Below the pieces are notes generated by a model. That model made no database searches. It worked only from the letters and a program-made list of their open reading frames with translations, and had not been told where the DNA came from. Positions 47,701-60,180 of a stretch of DNA of 64,000 nucleotides are shown here, in pieces. The stretch is taken from NCBI RefSeq assembly GCF_004337985.1, contig NW_021940919.1, positions 899,106-963,105 on the forward strand, in the 5' to 3' direction. The translations under genes were made by a program, and so were the position numbers. This stretch comes from Pyricularia pennisetigena (taxonomy: Eukaryota > Ascomycota > Sordariomycetes > Magnaporthales > Pyriculariaceae). Within the stretch, counting starts at the first letter, position 1. Every line of letters begins with the position of its first letter.

Positions 47701-48607
47701 ATTATAAAAAGGTCGAACGATAAAAAAGGCGACGCCGAATTGGATTAACCAGGGGGGGAGGATTAAATAACGCAAAATATATAATTATTAAATACCAAAA
47801 TCCCCAATTAACGGCCTAAATAAAACGACCAAATGCTGGATAATAACAATTATTACGTAACTTAAAAACCTGGATTATATATAAACTGGTACGGCGTAAC
47901 GGGGCCCCGATTAAAAATAAAAAGGTTCGATATTACGAATTGTAATAATTATTACGGCTAAATTCCGGAGATTTTAACGTTTTTATTTTAATTTTATTTT
48001 ATTAGCCAAAAACCCCATACGTAAACCTAATTATAAATACCTCCTTTTTTATTTTTATTAGCTTTTTTTCTTTTTTTTTACAATAAAAACTTTTTTCCCG
48101 GCCGCTAAATTCTTTTTGTAACGATTAATAAAAAATTGTAACGATTAAACCAACGTTTAATTTTTAACCAATAAATAGAATAATTATTATAATTGCAAAA
48201 TTGCTTTACCAAATATTGTAAATATATTCGTTAAAAAGTTTAATTAAAATATTTTTAATTCGTTAAAACTATTTATATTTTACCCACCCAAACAGGTAGT
48301 AACCCAATCGTAACGAGGGTAAATTATAATTAACGCCCTGCATCGCAAAAATACCCCCCACCCGGTTAAATCCGGGGTAAATTAACTAATTTTATTATAA
48401 TAGTAATTATAATAATTGTTTTAATTCGCCAAAAACCGTAAAAATTATTACGATTACGTTCTTTTATCACCATAATTCCCAAAAACCGGTAAAAAGGCAA
48501 AATTTCCGCCCAAACCACCACCAAATTTACGTTGGGACATATACCTAATAATGCTAAATTATTTACCAATTTAATAATTACATTATTAAAAAAAACGGGG
48601 ATTAAAA
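44748..48607. repeat. unidentified RIP-degraded repeat block
   Basis: AT-rich with frequent CG and very few TG dinucleotides on the plus strand, so G-to-A damage predominates. The longest frame (46,100-46,558, 152 codons) has no motif I recognise. A stretch around 47,162-47,347 reads as protein-like but cannot be assigned. Probably one or more decayed transposons. Confidence 0.5.
44880..45240. repeat. tandem duplication, period about 185 bp
   Basis: The segment AACGATTATAATCCGTTAAA occurs at 44,901 and again at 45,086. Each copy is followed by ATCGCAAAAACGAAAGGAAT and later by a CCACCCAT motif. Two copies only are seen. Confidence 0.7.
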
Positions 48608-49246
48608 TGTGAGGAGGTTACGAGATAGAATAAGCTTAATCTTGAACGCGGGGAAAAGTGGATCACGTATAAGGCTGATGGAACGTTAAAATGGCAGATA
48701 ACCGTCTGCTAGCGGGTAATAGAGATAATATATTGTTGCACAATCGATTCGTTGAATCGTTGAATCGATGAAGGTTATGAAGGTGATAAATCTAAGGCTA
48801 AGTTATGAATTACGTGTTCGAATCCGTAGGTGCAGATCTTCGATCCGGATGTCCGGAATGCGGGGTCACGTCACATGATTTGGCCTTATTCATGTGACTA
48901 ACCTGCCGACCTATTGAGCCTAACGGCCTATTGTGCTTATGCATGCACAGAAAATCTGCGACCACAACGGGATTCGAACCCACGCACTTCAACGTATATA
49001 TGATATAGATTATGGTACGTGCATTATACCACTAAGCTAGATCAAATATGACGTATTTATTTTGTTGTTAAAACTATGAACAAAGACGTAATATATAAAG
49101 CTTTGTGTGTATGAACGCGTATACGTTTTATTTGTTATTTATGTATTTCTTCGATGCAGGGTGACTAATAAGATTAGCCCGTGCTAGCCGTTATAAAATA
49201 ATGCAGGGTAGCTAATATAATTAGCCCTGTGCTAGCCATGTTCACA
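48608..49246 (-). mobile_element. solo LTR of the Copia family, inverted, with TAAAA target duplication
   Basis: 639 bp matching the LTRs at 55,315-55,955 and 62,432-63,073 in reverse orientation, with ends TGTGA/TCACA. TAAAA flanks it on both sides (48,603-48,607 and 49,247-49,251). No internal sequence remains, so it is the product of LTR-LTR recombination. Confidence 0.92.
48950..49050 (-). ncRNA. tRNA-like Pol III unit in the solo LTR
   Basis: Reverse complement of the unit in the two other LTRs. A perfect B box (GGTTCGAATCC) is at 48,970-48,980 on the minus strand, and an A-box match (TAGCTTAGTGG) lies near 49,028-49,038. The acceptor 5' half does not pair with the 3' half, so this is a tRNA pseudogene or SINE-like promoter and not a functional tRNA. 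Confidence 0.5.
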
Positions 49247-49251
49247 TAAAA

Positions 49252-52200
49252 AAATAAACCAATATTTTAAAAATTTGGAAAATTACAACGCGGATATTGC
49301 AATTGTTTTGGAATTAAGTTTTGCTCGGTTGGACCGTTTTATATTATAAAGTTATTCGGATGCAACCGGAATCCTTTTAAATTTTCGCCTTATTCCTAAT
49401 AATAATTATAATAATTAAAATAATACCGATACGGATTCCGGCGATAATAAATTTGCCCCCGCCCCCGTCGATAAAAATAAAAATAATACCGATATGGACG
49501 CCGGCGATAACGAATTTGCCCCCGCCCCGTCGATTATAATAACGACGATATTTATATAAACGAAAACGATAATTAACCTGCCCCCGCGTCCGCTAATAAA
49601 GGCGATAATAATATTAATATGGACGATAATTATAACGAACCTGCCCCGGATTTGGATAACCGCCAATTGCAAATTTTTTTAGTATTTTTTAAACTATTTA
49701 CCAACGCATTATCCCCGCCACAAAAAAACCCCAAAAACCGGCCCTTTGCATTATAACCGGAAATTATTATTAACCCGGTACCCGCGCCATTAAATAAACC
49801 GCCCGTACCCCGTATATATAAAATTACCACCGTTCGGCCAGTTAAAACCAATTTTATTTCGGTATCGCGGACGCAATTTAAACCTAAATCGACGCCAAAT
49901 AATGGATTAATAAATTTCGTATAACCCGAATATTATTTCCTATTATATAAGGATACGGATTTCCTAAATCGTTTACCCGTCCCGTTATGGAAGGATTTTC
50001 AACTGGGTAAAAATTAATCCGTATCGGCGATAACCATCATAATTTGGCGCAGGGTAAAAAATACGAATATTGCCAAAATAGTTCGCATTATACCCCATTT
50101 AAACTATATTAACTGTTTTAAAATTAATAATAATATTAACCCGCCCGCCTGGTTCGGTCGCGGAAATAATATTTTCCGCAATACGAACGAAACCCCAATG
50201 GCCCAAACCCCTAAGCGTTTTTAATCCGCTGCTGGCGTCGCCGCAGCAAAAACACGCGTTAATGGCCAGATTTTAATATATTATTTTAATAGTAATTCGT
50301 CGAATATAAACGAGGTAATGGTCGTATTTGGTTACGAAACGACAAATGTTTTGGTACAATATATTAAGATAATAAATTAATGTTTCCTTTTATTGGATTG
50401 CGATATTATTACAATTTTTGCATTAATATATCCTATTATTTATTATATTATAATAGCTTCTACAATTATCTGCGGTAATACCAAACAATTACTGTTACAA
50501 TATTATAATTATTACAATTTCGTTTTCATTTTTCTATATATTTTGTAATAACGGGTATAATTTTAATTATTGGTTAATTTATTTTTAATCGCCGACGTAT
50601 TCGGGTTTTTAATTTATTTTAAAACAAATAATCCCGGTAAATAAATTAAAGGTAATCAAATGCCCGTTTGATAAAAGACTTTAACCTCCGTACCGGATAT
50701 ATTTAACGATAGGGGTATTAAACCCATTTTCGATAATTTGGCAAATCGGCGTCGCTTAACCCCTATCCCCCTTTTTATCCGCTAAAGCAATATTAACCTC
50801 CCCGGGTTAAAAATATTCGCAAATAAATTTAAACCAATTATAATTCCCACAATCCTCGCCACAATATTAATTTATTTGCGGATAACAACCACCGGACCTA
50901 ATTTTAAAAACGGCGATTTAAGGTTTAAAACTGCTAACCCTGGATCATGTATATATGACGGTTATTATATCGACGATTAATTTAAAATTTATTACCATTT
51001 CCTTTATTTTATTTTTCGCCGGTAGGAGAAAATCGTTATTGGAAACAAGGAAGGCTTTAGTGACTTTGGTGGAAATTACCGCAATTCTTTTAAATTTAAT
51101 ATCGAATAATTTTCCACCTTATTTATTATCGCCGATAACGTTATCGCTTTAAATAATTTGCATTTAATGCAATTTTAGCATCGTTTAATTACCCGTTCGC
51201 GAACCGACCAAACCATTAACGTCGTTAGTTTCTTTGGTTTTAACCGCGTCTGCTATAATAGGACGATAATAATATTCGCTGTCGATACCTGGTCCCGCTT
51301 TAAACCTATTAAGGTCGGACGGCTAAAAAAAAGCGTACAAATTAAATTTAAATGCACCTATCAGATTTATTAACATTTAAAAATATTTTTAACAATTTGT
51401 ATAACGAAGGGCGGTTCCATCGTCCCATCTTTACCAAACCCAAAACAAAAATTCCCAAATTTTATCCCAAATTTTTTAACGACGACCAATAAAATAATTT
51501 CTTTAATTTTTTATATAAACCCAATCCACCATCGCCGATCGATTTGCTAATATAAACCGCGCAAAAAAGGAAATTTTCGAGGACGCCCGCGAAAAAGTCC
51601 TACCGGTTTCCTTGGTATATTATACGCAATTTTCCATTTTAACCAAAAGTTATCCCTGGATTGGTTATCCTTTTGATTCGGACGCGATTTAAACTGCTAT
51701 AAAAGATTTGCGTTTTTTTTTAAAATATTTTACCTGTCGACGGTTTAAATACCGCCAATAAAATCGGTTTCAAATATAAGAAAATTAAAGGTAAATATTC
51801 TTGGTTTAATTAGGATATATTTAATGCTCCTTTTAGTCGCTATTAATCACCCCATTAACTGGTTGGTAAATTATATATATATTATTTTTAATAATTGTAA
51901 TTATCGCTACAATTTTGCCCCCATTTTTGTAATTATTATTACAATCCTGCCCCTATGTTTGTAACTATTATTACAATTTTACCCTTATTTTTGTAACTAT
52001 TATTACAATTTCTGTTTTTGCTAAATTAACTTTTTTTCGGTTTAAATACCCACACCCTACTAAAATTAAAGCAATTAGCTTTTAAAAATTGGCTATTAAC
52101 CAACGAAAGAAACATAGGAAAAACGATTATTTATTTTACGGCGATTTATCCAAAATACCTGTTATAGGGTAAGCCAACGGCCTTGAGACCGTTAAGTATC

Positions 52201-52451
52201 CTTGTTGGTATTATTACTAACGCTGGGGGAAAAGGGAGGAAAAGGTGCATGTCCGGGTCGTGGTAATATCCTTCCCTTTATATATTATCCTTAACCCGTT
52301 TTTATATCTTATTACGTAATACGTGCCTTAAACACGAATTTATAATATAACCCGCATTCGCCCGTCCTTTATCGGGTGTAATCCCCATTTGGAAATATAA
52401 GGGCAATCCAGCGGGCGCGTATTTTAATATAATTTACCCGTCCATTATTCC
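49252..52451. repeat. unidentified RIP-degraded repeat block
   Basis: AT-rich with abundant CG and scarce CA. 49,400-49,680 contains loose repeats of a GATAATAAATTTGCCCCCGC-like unit. Around 50,000-50,230 a broken plus-strand frame rich in Asn, Pro and Arg resembles a gag-type linker, but I cannot name it. T/A-rich units with a TTATTACAATT core recur at 51,890-52,020. Confidence 0.45.
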
Positions 52452-52951
52452 GGGCGGTATAAACCCGTGGTCGGGTTTTACCCTCCTATTTTCGGCCGCG
52501 GTTGTGTCGCGGGTTTTTTATCCCCGGTTCCGTTTACGGGCGGTTATCGTAGTTCGCTTTTTCCTAATTTTAATTAATATAAATCCGTGGTCGAATTTTA
52601 TTTTCCCGTTTTTGGTTGCGGTTATATCGTAAATTTTTTATCGTACCTGCCGTTTGCGGGTGGTTATCGCGGTTTACCTTCCTTTTATTTTGGGCGGTAT
52701 AAAGCCGTGGTCGGGTTTTACCCTCCTGCTTTTAATTGCGGAAATGTCGCGGTTTTTTTATCGTATTTACCGTTTACGGGTGTTCGTCGCGGTTTATTTT
52801 CCTTTTATTTTGGGCGGTATAGGGCCGTGGTCGGGTTTTGCTTTTTTATTTTTAATTGCGGTAATATCGCGGTTTTTTTATCGTATTTACCGTTTGCGGG
52901 TATTTATTGCGGTTTATTTTCCTTTTATTTTGGGCGGTATAAATTCGTTTA
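52452..52951. repeat. 120-bp tandem repeat, four copies and a partial fifth
   Basis: The marker GGGCGGTATA recurs at 52,452, 52,692, 52,812 and 52,932, with a decayed version at 52,572, giving a constant 120-bp spacing. Because 120 is divisible by three, two long overlapping plus-strand frames (230 and 222 codons) arise with a 40-residue period; I regard these as by-products. Confidence 0.85.
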
Positions 52952-54879
52952 TTTATTGGTACAATTCCTTTCCCGTAATAGTTACGATTTTTATTTTTCG
53001 CATTTTTCCCGCGTTATCGTCCTGGTCCTTTTTGTTTTCCAATTTTTCCTTTATTCGAATTTTTTTCGTCCCTATTCCCTCCCTTTTTTACCATTTTATC
53101 GATTTTTCCCGTTTTCCCCTCGTTCTGTTTTTTATTTGTATTACTTTTATTTCGGCCGTTTTTATTTCCTGTTTGTTCCTATTTATTATTCGTATCGTTA
53201 TTTATCGCTACCGCGTCGTTATTATATCCCGGGCTTTTATTTCCTTAATCGCGTCCCAAATAACGTTTGGACAGATTAATACCGGTGGTGGAGGTGGCCG
53301 GTTTCCCCACCGTGGTGGTTAATTGTTTTCGTTATATAATAATAACGGTTATCCATTTATAAATTGTATCGATTAAATACCGATTAAATGGCATCGTTAA
53401 TTTATATTTGCAACGTTTTCGTCGCGTTATCGGTACCGCGGAACTCCAGGGTAATTTAAATAACGACGAATATACCGTTTCGGAAAATGTATTTATTTTT
53501 TACGTTTTTTGTATAAAAACGTCCAAAATTAACGGGGTTTGGGAATATGGCCTTACCCCCGACGGTATTAATTATTAACGATATCGCGACATCAAAAAAT
53601 CGTATTATTATTACAGCGAACCCGTTTACGTTTTTAACCCTGTTTTCCGCCGCCGTTTACGAAAATTAAAAACCACGATTTATAATAATCGTTATATCGT
53701 CCAATTTTTAATTAAAGGCACCGTCGTGGATAGTAAAAAAATCTTTGGTAAAAATACCGTATTGTTTCGAAATTTTTTTACCGCGTATACCAATTGGGTC
53801 CGCGTTTACCAGGACGTTTAAAATAAAATGGCGAATTCCGGGGCCATAACGACCCCTGCTAAAACCATTGTTTTTACCGCTATATTTAATACCCTTTTTC
53901 GCAACGGCGGTAATTGTAACCGTTAATTGGTACAAATTTTCGCACGCGGTTTTATTTATTTGGAAATGCGTTAAATTTTTTTAATATATAATTGTTTCGA
54001 TAACGTTATTAATTTTTAAAATTTTTTTAGGAACGTAATATATCGCGTTATAAAAAGAATTTACAAAAAGCGCGCCGAAATAATAACGCTTTCGTTGTTT
54101 TAATTACCGTTTTAACCTTTTCCCCCGCCGTTTTTATACGCCAGTTTCGCCCTGCGCATTTCCCACGTTTTTTCGCTTTTATTATTACCACGCCCCGTCG
54201 ACGTTTCGAAATTCCTTTTTCGCGTTACCCCGTCGCGTTTCGTTTTATTCGTGCCCCGATTCGGTATATATTTAATTTTTCGCGTCCCCGTACCCTTATT
54301 TCGTCGCGACCTAGTATTTTTGGTCGTAATATAGGTAAAAACCCGTTTTTTGGAAAATCCCGTCGTAAGTTTTTTTTAATCGAGGGTATTACCCGACGTT
54401 ATACCGCCCTATTGCGGGAAATTGACCAATTCGCCGAATAATGGAAATTCCCGGTTTTAAGGACGACGCGGAAAATAATAAAATAAAAAAGAAGGACGTC
54501 GAAATAAGGGAAAAAAATAAAAAAAAGGAAACCTGGATAGCGAATTGGAAACGTATAATTTAGTTTTTAATTAATATTTTATCGCCGCGTAAAACTATCG
54601 TTTTATTCTATATATATTAATTTAATTTAAAAATTGGGTGGGTGGGATACGGCCACGTTACCTTAAAAATAGGCGCGGGTTATATAGTCGTCGGTTTATT
54701 TTTATTGCATTTCGCCCCGGTAAAAGGTTTAATTTTGCGTGTTTTTTTTACCGTGCGTTTGGTTAAATTAATATTAATTTTGGGTTTACCGCGTCGCCTT
54801 TTTTCCGGGAAATCGTCGATTTTTTAATTAATTGTAACAAATTTTTAATCCGGTTGGATATTTAATTGTTAACGTCGTT
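52952..54879. repeat. RIP-degraded repeat block, identity unknown
   Basis: CA is nearly absent on the plus strand while TG remains. Protein-like broken frames run on the plus strand around 53,460-53,940, with no family recognised. It lies beyond the 3' end of the chromovirus fragment at 54,880 and may partly be that element's 3' UTR and LTR. Confidence 0.4.
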
Positions 54880-55309
54880 TCGATATTAGGCCATTATTTA
54901 TTTGGGCCGGCCCCCATTTTGTTTCGAATTCGTCCAATACCCGTATATTTTCCATTATTACCAAATTTTCCCACGTAAATTTATCGTACTTTTTCCATTT
55001 TATTAAAATTTTGCGTTTACGTTTTTTCCCCATTGCGTTTTTCGCGGCGAGGATTTCCTTTATTACCTATTCCTCCGCGGTTTCTTTATTTAAATCGGAT
55101 AGGATTAATAACGGACTGGGTTTAATATCGGTACAAATTTGGGACGGTAATAGGTCGTCCGCGGCCTTTTCGATTAATTTTACGTAAAAAATGGGGTGGA
55201 TTTTTTTCGGGATATTTAACGTAATTATTAATAATATAGGAATCGCCACAACCGTATATTTATTCGCCACAAAATCAAATTTTTTATTCGGGCGATTAAT
55301 TTTAACGTT
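54880..55309 (-). pseudogene. 3' part of a second chromovirus: integrase C terminus and chromodomain
   Basis: Minus-strand frame 55,067-55,270 contains LNIPKKIHPIFYVKLIEKA, the conserved IHPVFHVSLL region at the end of Gypsy integrases. After one stop it continues with ILIKWKKYDKFTWENL, a chromodomain core. The Copia element starts at 55,315 in the middle of this integrase. The upstream part of the integrase is not found beyond the Copia 3' LTR. Confidence 0.75.
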
Positions 55310-55314
55310 CCGTA

Positions 55315-55955
55315 TGTGAACATGGCTAGCGCAGGGCTCATTATATTAGCTACCCTGCATTATCTTATAACGGCTAGCACGGGCTAATTTTATTAGTCAC
55401 CCTGCATCGAATAAATAAATAAATAACAAATAAAACGTATACGCGTTTATACACACAAAGCTTTATATATTACGTCTTTGTTCATAGTTTCAACAACAAA
55501 ACAAATACGTCATATATAATCTAGCTTAGTGGTATAATGCACGTACCATAATCTATATCATATATACGTTGAAGTGCGTGGGTTCGAATCCCGTTGTGGT
55601 CGCAGATTTTCTGTGCATGCATAAGCACAATGGGCCGTTAGGCTCAATAGGTCGGCAGGTTAGTCACATGAATAAGGCCAAATCATGTGACGTGACCCCG
55701 CATTCCGGACATCCGGATCGAAGATCTGCACCTACGGATTCGAACACGTAATTCATAACTTAGCCTTAGATTCATCACCTTTATACCTTTATCGATTTAT
55801 CGATTTAACGAATCGATTGTGCAACAACAATATATTATCTCTATTACCCGCTAGCAGACGGTTATCTGCCATTTCAACGTTCCATCAGCCTTATACGTGA
55901 TCCACTTTTCCCCGCGTTCAAAATTAAGCTTATTCTATCTCGTAACCTCTTCACA
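55315..55955 (+). repeat. 5' LTR of the Copia element
   Basis: 641 bp, TGTGAACATGG...CTCTTCACA. Differences from the 3' LTR are mostly C/T and G/A, clustered near 55,775-55,810. Confidence 0.92.
55515..55610 (+). ncRNA. tRNA-like Pol III unit in the 5' LTR
   Basis: A-box match TAGCTTAGTGG at 55,522-55,532, perfect B box GGTTCGAATCC at 55,581-55,591, and TTTT at 55,607-55,610 just after the tRNA-like 3' end (GTGGTCGCA). An ACGTA/TACGT pair between the boxes could form an anticodon stem around an intron-sized loop. The acceptor 5' strand is not complementary, so it is not a functional tRNA. Confidence 0.55.
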
Positions 55956-55967
55956 GGTTATGAGCCC
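55956..55967 (+). other. primer binding site, complementary to the initiator tRNA-Met anticodon arm
   Basis: GGTTATGAGCCC directly follows the LTR end. Its complement GGGCTCATAACC is the anticodon loop (CAT) and adjoining stem of eukaryotic initiator tRNA-Met. Priming from a cut half-tRNA is known for Drosophila copia and yeast Ty5. Confidence 0.78.
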
Positions 55968-56337
55968 GGATTAGCTCATACCAACGAGATCGATACCAAG
56001 ACCATCAAATCCATCGATTATTCTTCAGCCCTATCTCGGATCAACCCGAGCCTTATACCATTCGATAGCTCTATTCACGCTCTGTCCAACGGTATAATTA
56101 CCGAAACCGGAATTGCACGCGCCGTCGAGAAAACCCGACCGTTATACTGCACCATCCTATACCTACTTATATACCTCAACAAACATTCGCCTATATTTTC
56201 ACCGCTATTCGACCTATCGATACGAGACCTATACCATCCGAAAGCTCCTTTTAAGACCTATTCAACCGAATAACCCTTTCGACCCTAACCCCGACCGTTA
56301 CCGAGATACAATACAAACAAGAGACCCTTTATTCAAG

Positions 56338-57150
56338 ATGGCTACCTTCGACAAAATCCCAATGGTAACCCTTAAGGGCACCGAGAATTACGTTATTTGG
56401 GCTATTCGTGCTCAAGCGGCCTTGGAAGTGAAGGGACTCGCATGTACCCTGGAGCAAAAGGAGGGAGTTATTATTAGCCTCGATGCTAATAATAACATGG
56501 AACCCACTGGTATCCCCAGTGGTATCCAGAGTGGTAGTAATACCCTTGAACCTCTGGATTATATAAACAAAGATACGCTGGTTTTAGCTTTTATAAAATC
56601 ACTGTGCGATAATAAACCTCTTTTATATATAAAAGAATGCATTTCTGCGTACGAAGCCTGGAATAAATTAAAAAATATATATAATCCTGAAGGCTATACT
56701 TCGGATTTCCTTTTATTAAAGGAGTTTTATTCGGCTGTACCAGAATCGTTTAATAACATCGAAGTTTATTTGAATAAAATAAAAGAGTTATATTTAGTTT
56801 TGAAATTTAAAGGTTTAATTACTTAAGATAAGGTTATTATAACCTGGGTATTAAATATTTTAAATTAAAATTGGACCTCTTTTGCACAGAATATTATTCA
56901 AAAGCTACGGCATAATTCAGATAAATATACGGTAGATGTACTATTTGCCAATATTTTAGATGAATGTCGTGGTGAGGATAATATTAATAAACATTATACC
57001 GTATCGTTGAATGAATTTTTAACCTTTAATAAGGTTAATAATGAGGTAAATTCTTTACCCATTAATAATTATATTTATAATTATATTTGTAATTATAATT
57101 ATAATTATAATTGTATTTGTAATTATAATTATAATTATAATTATAATAAT
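56338..57150 (+). pseudogene. Copia gag region
   Basis: ATG at 56,338 opens MATFDKIPMVTLKGTENYVIW, typical of Copia gag (UBN2-type) proteins, followed by YEAWNKLKNIYNPEG. In-frame TAA codons at 56,824 and near 56,868 interrupt it and look like CAA-to-TAA changes; the frame itself is preserved into pol. Around 57,060-57,160 an Asn/Tyr-rich AAT/ATT simple repeat replaces what should be the zinc-knuckle region. LNLGHYCF is left of the CCHC motif. Confidence 0.8.
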
Positions 57151-60100
57151 AATTACCCCAATAACGGGAATAAAGCTGATTATTTGAATTTGGGACATTA
57201 CTGTTTTACAACGTTTGTTCCAAATTTAATTTATTCTGACTTTAATCCACATATTGTATTGCACTTTACTATAAAGTCCTCCAATTTTATTATAGACAGT
57301 GCAGCAACAATTCATACATGTTGCAATATACAATATTTAACAGACGTTAAAGATATAGATACGATTGTTAAATGGGGTAATGCTTCCCACTTAAATATAA
57401 ATAAGATGGGAACTATAAAAGTCAAGTTCAATGATACAGGTATAACAGAAACCATAAATAACGTGTACTATGTACCAGAATTTGGGTTTAATATACTTTC
57501 TGTTGCACAATTACATAACTATATTATAACCTTTATGAATAATAAAGTAATAGTAATATATAAAGAACATAAACATAAAATAACAGAAGGTTATAAAAAT
57601 AATGGGCTATATATCCTACCTACCCAAATTGTGGAAAATAATTGTATATTACATGCGGAAGAAAAGTCGAATAATAACGATATTTCTTCTAATGCAATAT
57701 ATAAATTACACGTTAAATATGGGCATATAGGGTTAACACCCCTATTGCAGTTAATAAAGATAAATAAAATAAAAATATCCAAAGACGATATATATAATTA
57801 TAATAAATATACGTGTGAGATTTGCTTAACTGCAAAATCCAATCGGAAAATAAACAGGACTTTTGCAAATATTATAAATTATAATATATTAGACAGAATC
57901 CATTCCGATTTAGGTGGACCCATAAATCCACCCACGTATAATTATTATAAATATTACGTAACGTTTTTGGATAAAAAGTTACGTTATTTACGTGTTGCAT
58001 TGTTAAAAACAAAGGCTGATGCCCTAAAGGCATTCAATATATATAAGAAACAAATGGATAATGATACCGTTAATATAAATGGTAAAAGAACAATAAAAGA
58101 GTTCTTTACCGATAATGGAGGCGAATATATAAGTAACCAATTTAAAATTGCGTTACAGAATAACGGTATTATACACCATTTTACGCCTGCATATACAAAA
58201 GAGCCAAATGGGTTAATAGAACGTATAAATTTAACCTTATTTAATAAGGTCAGGGCTATGCTATTTGATAGCAAAGCACCTAACTATTTATGGGGTGAGG
58301 CTTTATTAGCCGCTGTATACCTATATAATAACACCCCATATACGGTTTTAAATATGCAGACGCCAGCCAATATATTTCACAATATAAGTGAAAATAATAT
58401 AAATAATAATGCAATTCACGTAAATAACTATATACAACTTTGGGGATGTATTATTTACTATAACGATAACCATGATAAAGAGAAACTCGAACCTCGAAAT
58501 AAAATTGGTATTTTAGTAGGTTTTACACCTAATATAAAAATATATAAGATATGGGACCCATATAAGAGGAAATGTCTCCTGGTTAGAGATATTACCTTTC
58601 TAACGGATAAATTTTATCTACATATAAACAACGAAAATACCAATATAAATAATATAAACGAGGTCGAATTCTCTTTACCAGATTTCGAGGTAAATCCAGT
58701 AAATAATACAAATATAAATAAAGATAATAACGTTGATAAAAATAACATTAATAACGTTAATAACGCGAATAACGTTAATAATGCTGATAAAAACAACGTT
58801 GTTACCAATAACAATAATCCCCAAGCAGCTAACAATTCGTCTATAAAAATAAACATAAACAATAAACCCCCAATAAATTCTGCAGAATATAAAATATATA
58901 ATGACGTTCTATTTACGATACGTGATATTAATAAATCGTTAAAATTTAATTTTAACGAAGATAATTACGTATTAATAACAAATTCGTTAATAGAACCGAA
59001 TACCTATAAACAAGCCATGGAAAGCCAAGATTGGGAAAATTGGCTGCAGGCTTGCAAAGACGAAAAGAATAGCTTAACAGAATCCAATACTTTTACTATA
59101 ACGGATTTACCTCCAAATAAAATAGCTATAACTGGGCGCTGGGTTTTTAAGAAAAAACCCTTAAATAATATAAATAATATTCGTTTTATTACGGATATTA
59201 ATAAACGGTATCGTTATAAAGCCAGATGGGTAGTACAGGGATTCCACCAAATTATGGGTGTTGATTACCTGGATACCTTTTTTACAACTTGTAGAACAGA
59301 AACCTGGCATATATTTATAATGCTAGCATTACATAAAGGGTGGTACGTCATTCAATATGACGTTAAGAACGCGTTTTTACACGCAGATATCGATACCGAA
59401 ATATATATAAAGTTACCTACAGGGCTATATATGGATAAAAAGTATATAAATAAAATGGGTAAATTGAATAAAGCCCTGTATAGTCTAAAACAAGCGCCTA
59501 AACTTTGGTATAAATACCTTACCAAAACGCTGATAAAGTTAGGTTTTACTGTTTTCCCATACGACGAAGGCGTATATATAAACCAAGATAATAATAGCCA
59601 ATTTTTTGGCATTATTATGGTTTGCCACGTCGACGATATTTTGGCATTTAATGCTGATTTATCGTTATTGGATATTCTTTATAAAGAATTATCCAAATAT
59701 ATAAAAATAGAATGTATGGGACCTGTATCCAATTTTTTGGGTAACAGGATAACTATAAATAAAAACAATAAAACCGCTTTTATTAGCCAGGAAGATTATA
59801 CCAATAAAATATTAAATAAATTCAATATTATAAATAACGAAAAACCTTCTACCATTCCGGGGGTACCAGGTTTAAAATTCGATATAAATAAACATAAAGC
59901 TACAAAAGAGGAAATCAAAGATTTCCAACAGAAAGTAGGCTCACTACTATATTTAGCAATAAAAAGCCGCCCAGATATAACATATTGCACGTGCCTAGCC
60001 GCCAGGTTTATGGCTAATCCTGGGGCTGAACATTTCAAGATTCTTGAAAATGTTTTTAAATATCTGCTAAAAAATCCCACTTTTGGCCTACAATATAACG

Positions 60101-60179
60101 TTAATAATATATCCCAACATAACGTTAACAATAACGGATCCAATAAAAATAACGTTAACGAAAAGTTAATAAATAATAT
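57007..60179 (+). pseudogene. Copia pol, first copy: protease, integrase, reverse transcriptase (truncated)
   Basis: Open for 1,058 codons, in frame with gag. Protease: FIIDSAATIHTC, a variant of the DTG/DSG active site. GAG-pre-integrase zinc finger: HVKYGHIG...CEIC. Integrase DDE residues are all present: HSDLGGP, FTDNGGEY and PNGLIERIN. Reverse transcriptase: WVVQGFHQIMGVDYLDTF, YDVKNAFLHA and VCHVDDILAF, with both catalytic Asp. The copy stops at the N (60,180) before RNase H. Asn/Asp-rich linkers with AAT repeats separate integrase from reverse transcriptase. Confidence 0.9.
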
Positions 60180-60180
60180 N

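Noticed and set aside
52587..53322. Two overlapping plus-strand frames of 230 and 222 codons
   Set aside because: They come from the 120-bp tandem repeat, whose length is a multiple of three. The composition is skewed to Phe, Tyr and Arg with no family match.
55569..55751. A 60-residue frame repeated almost unchanged at three sites (also 48,810-48,992 minus and 62,686-62,868)
   Set aside because: It lies inside the Copia LTR and overlaps the tRNA-like unit. Its conservation is explained by the LTR copies and there is no domain.
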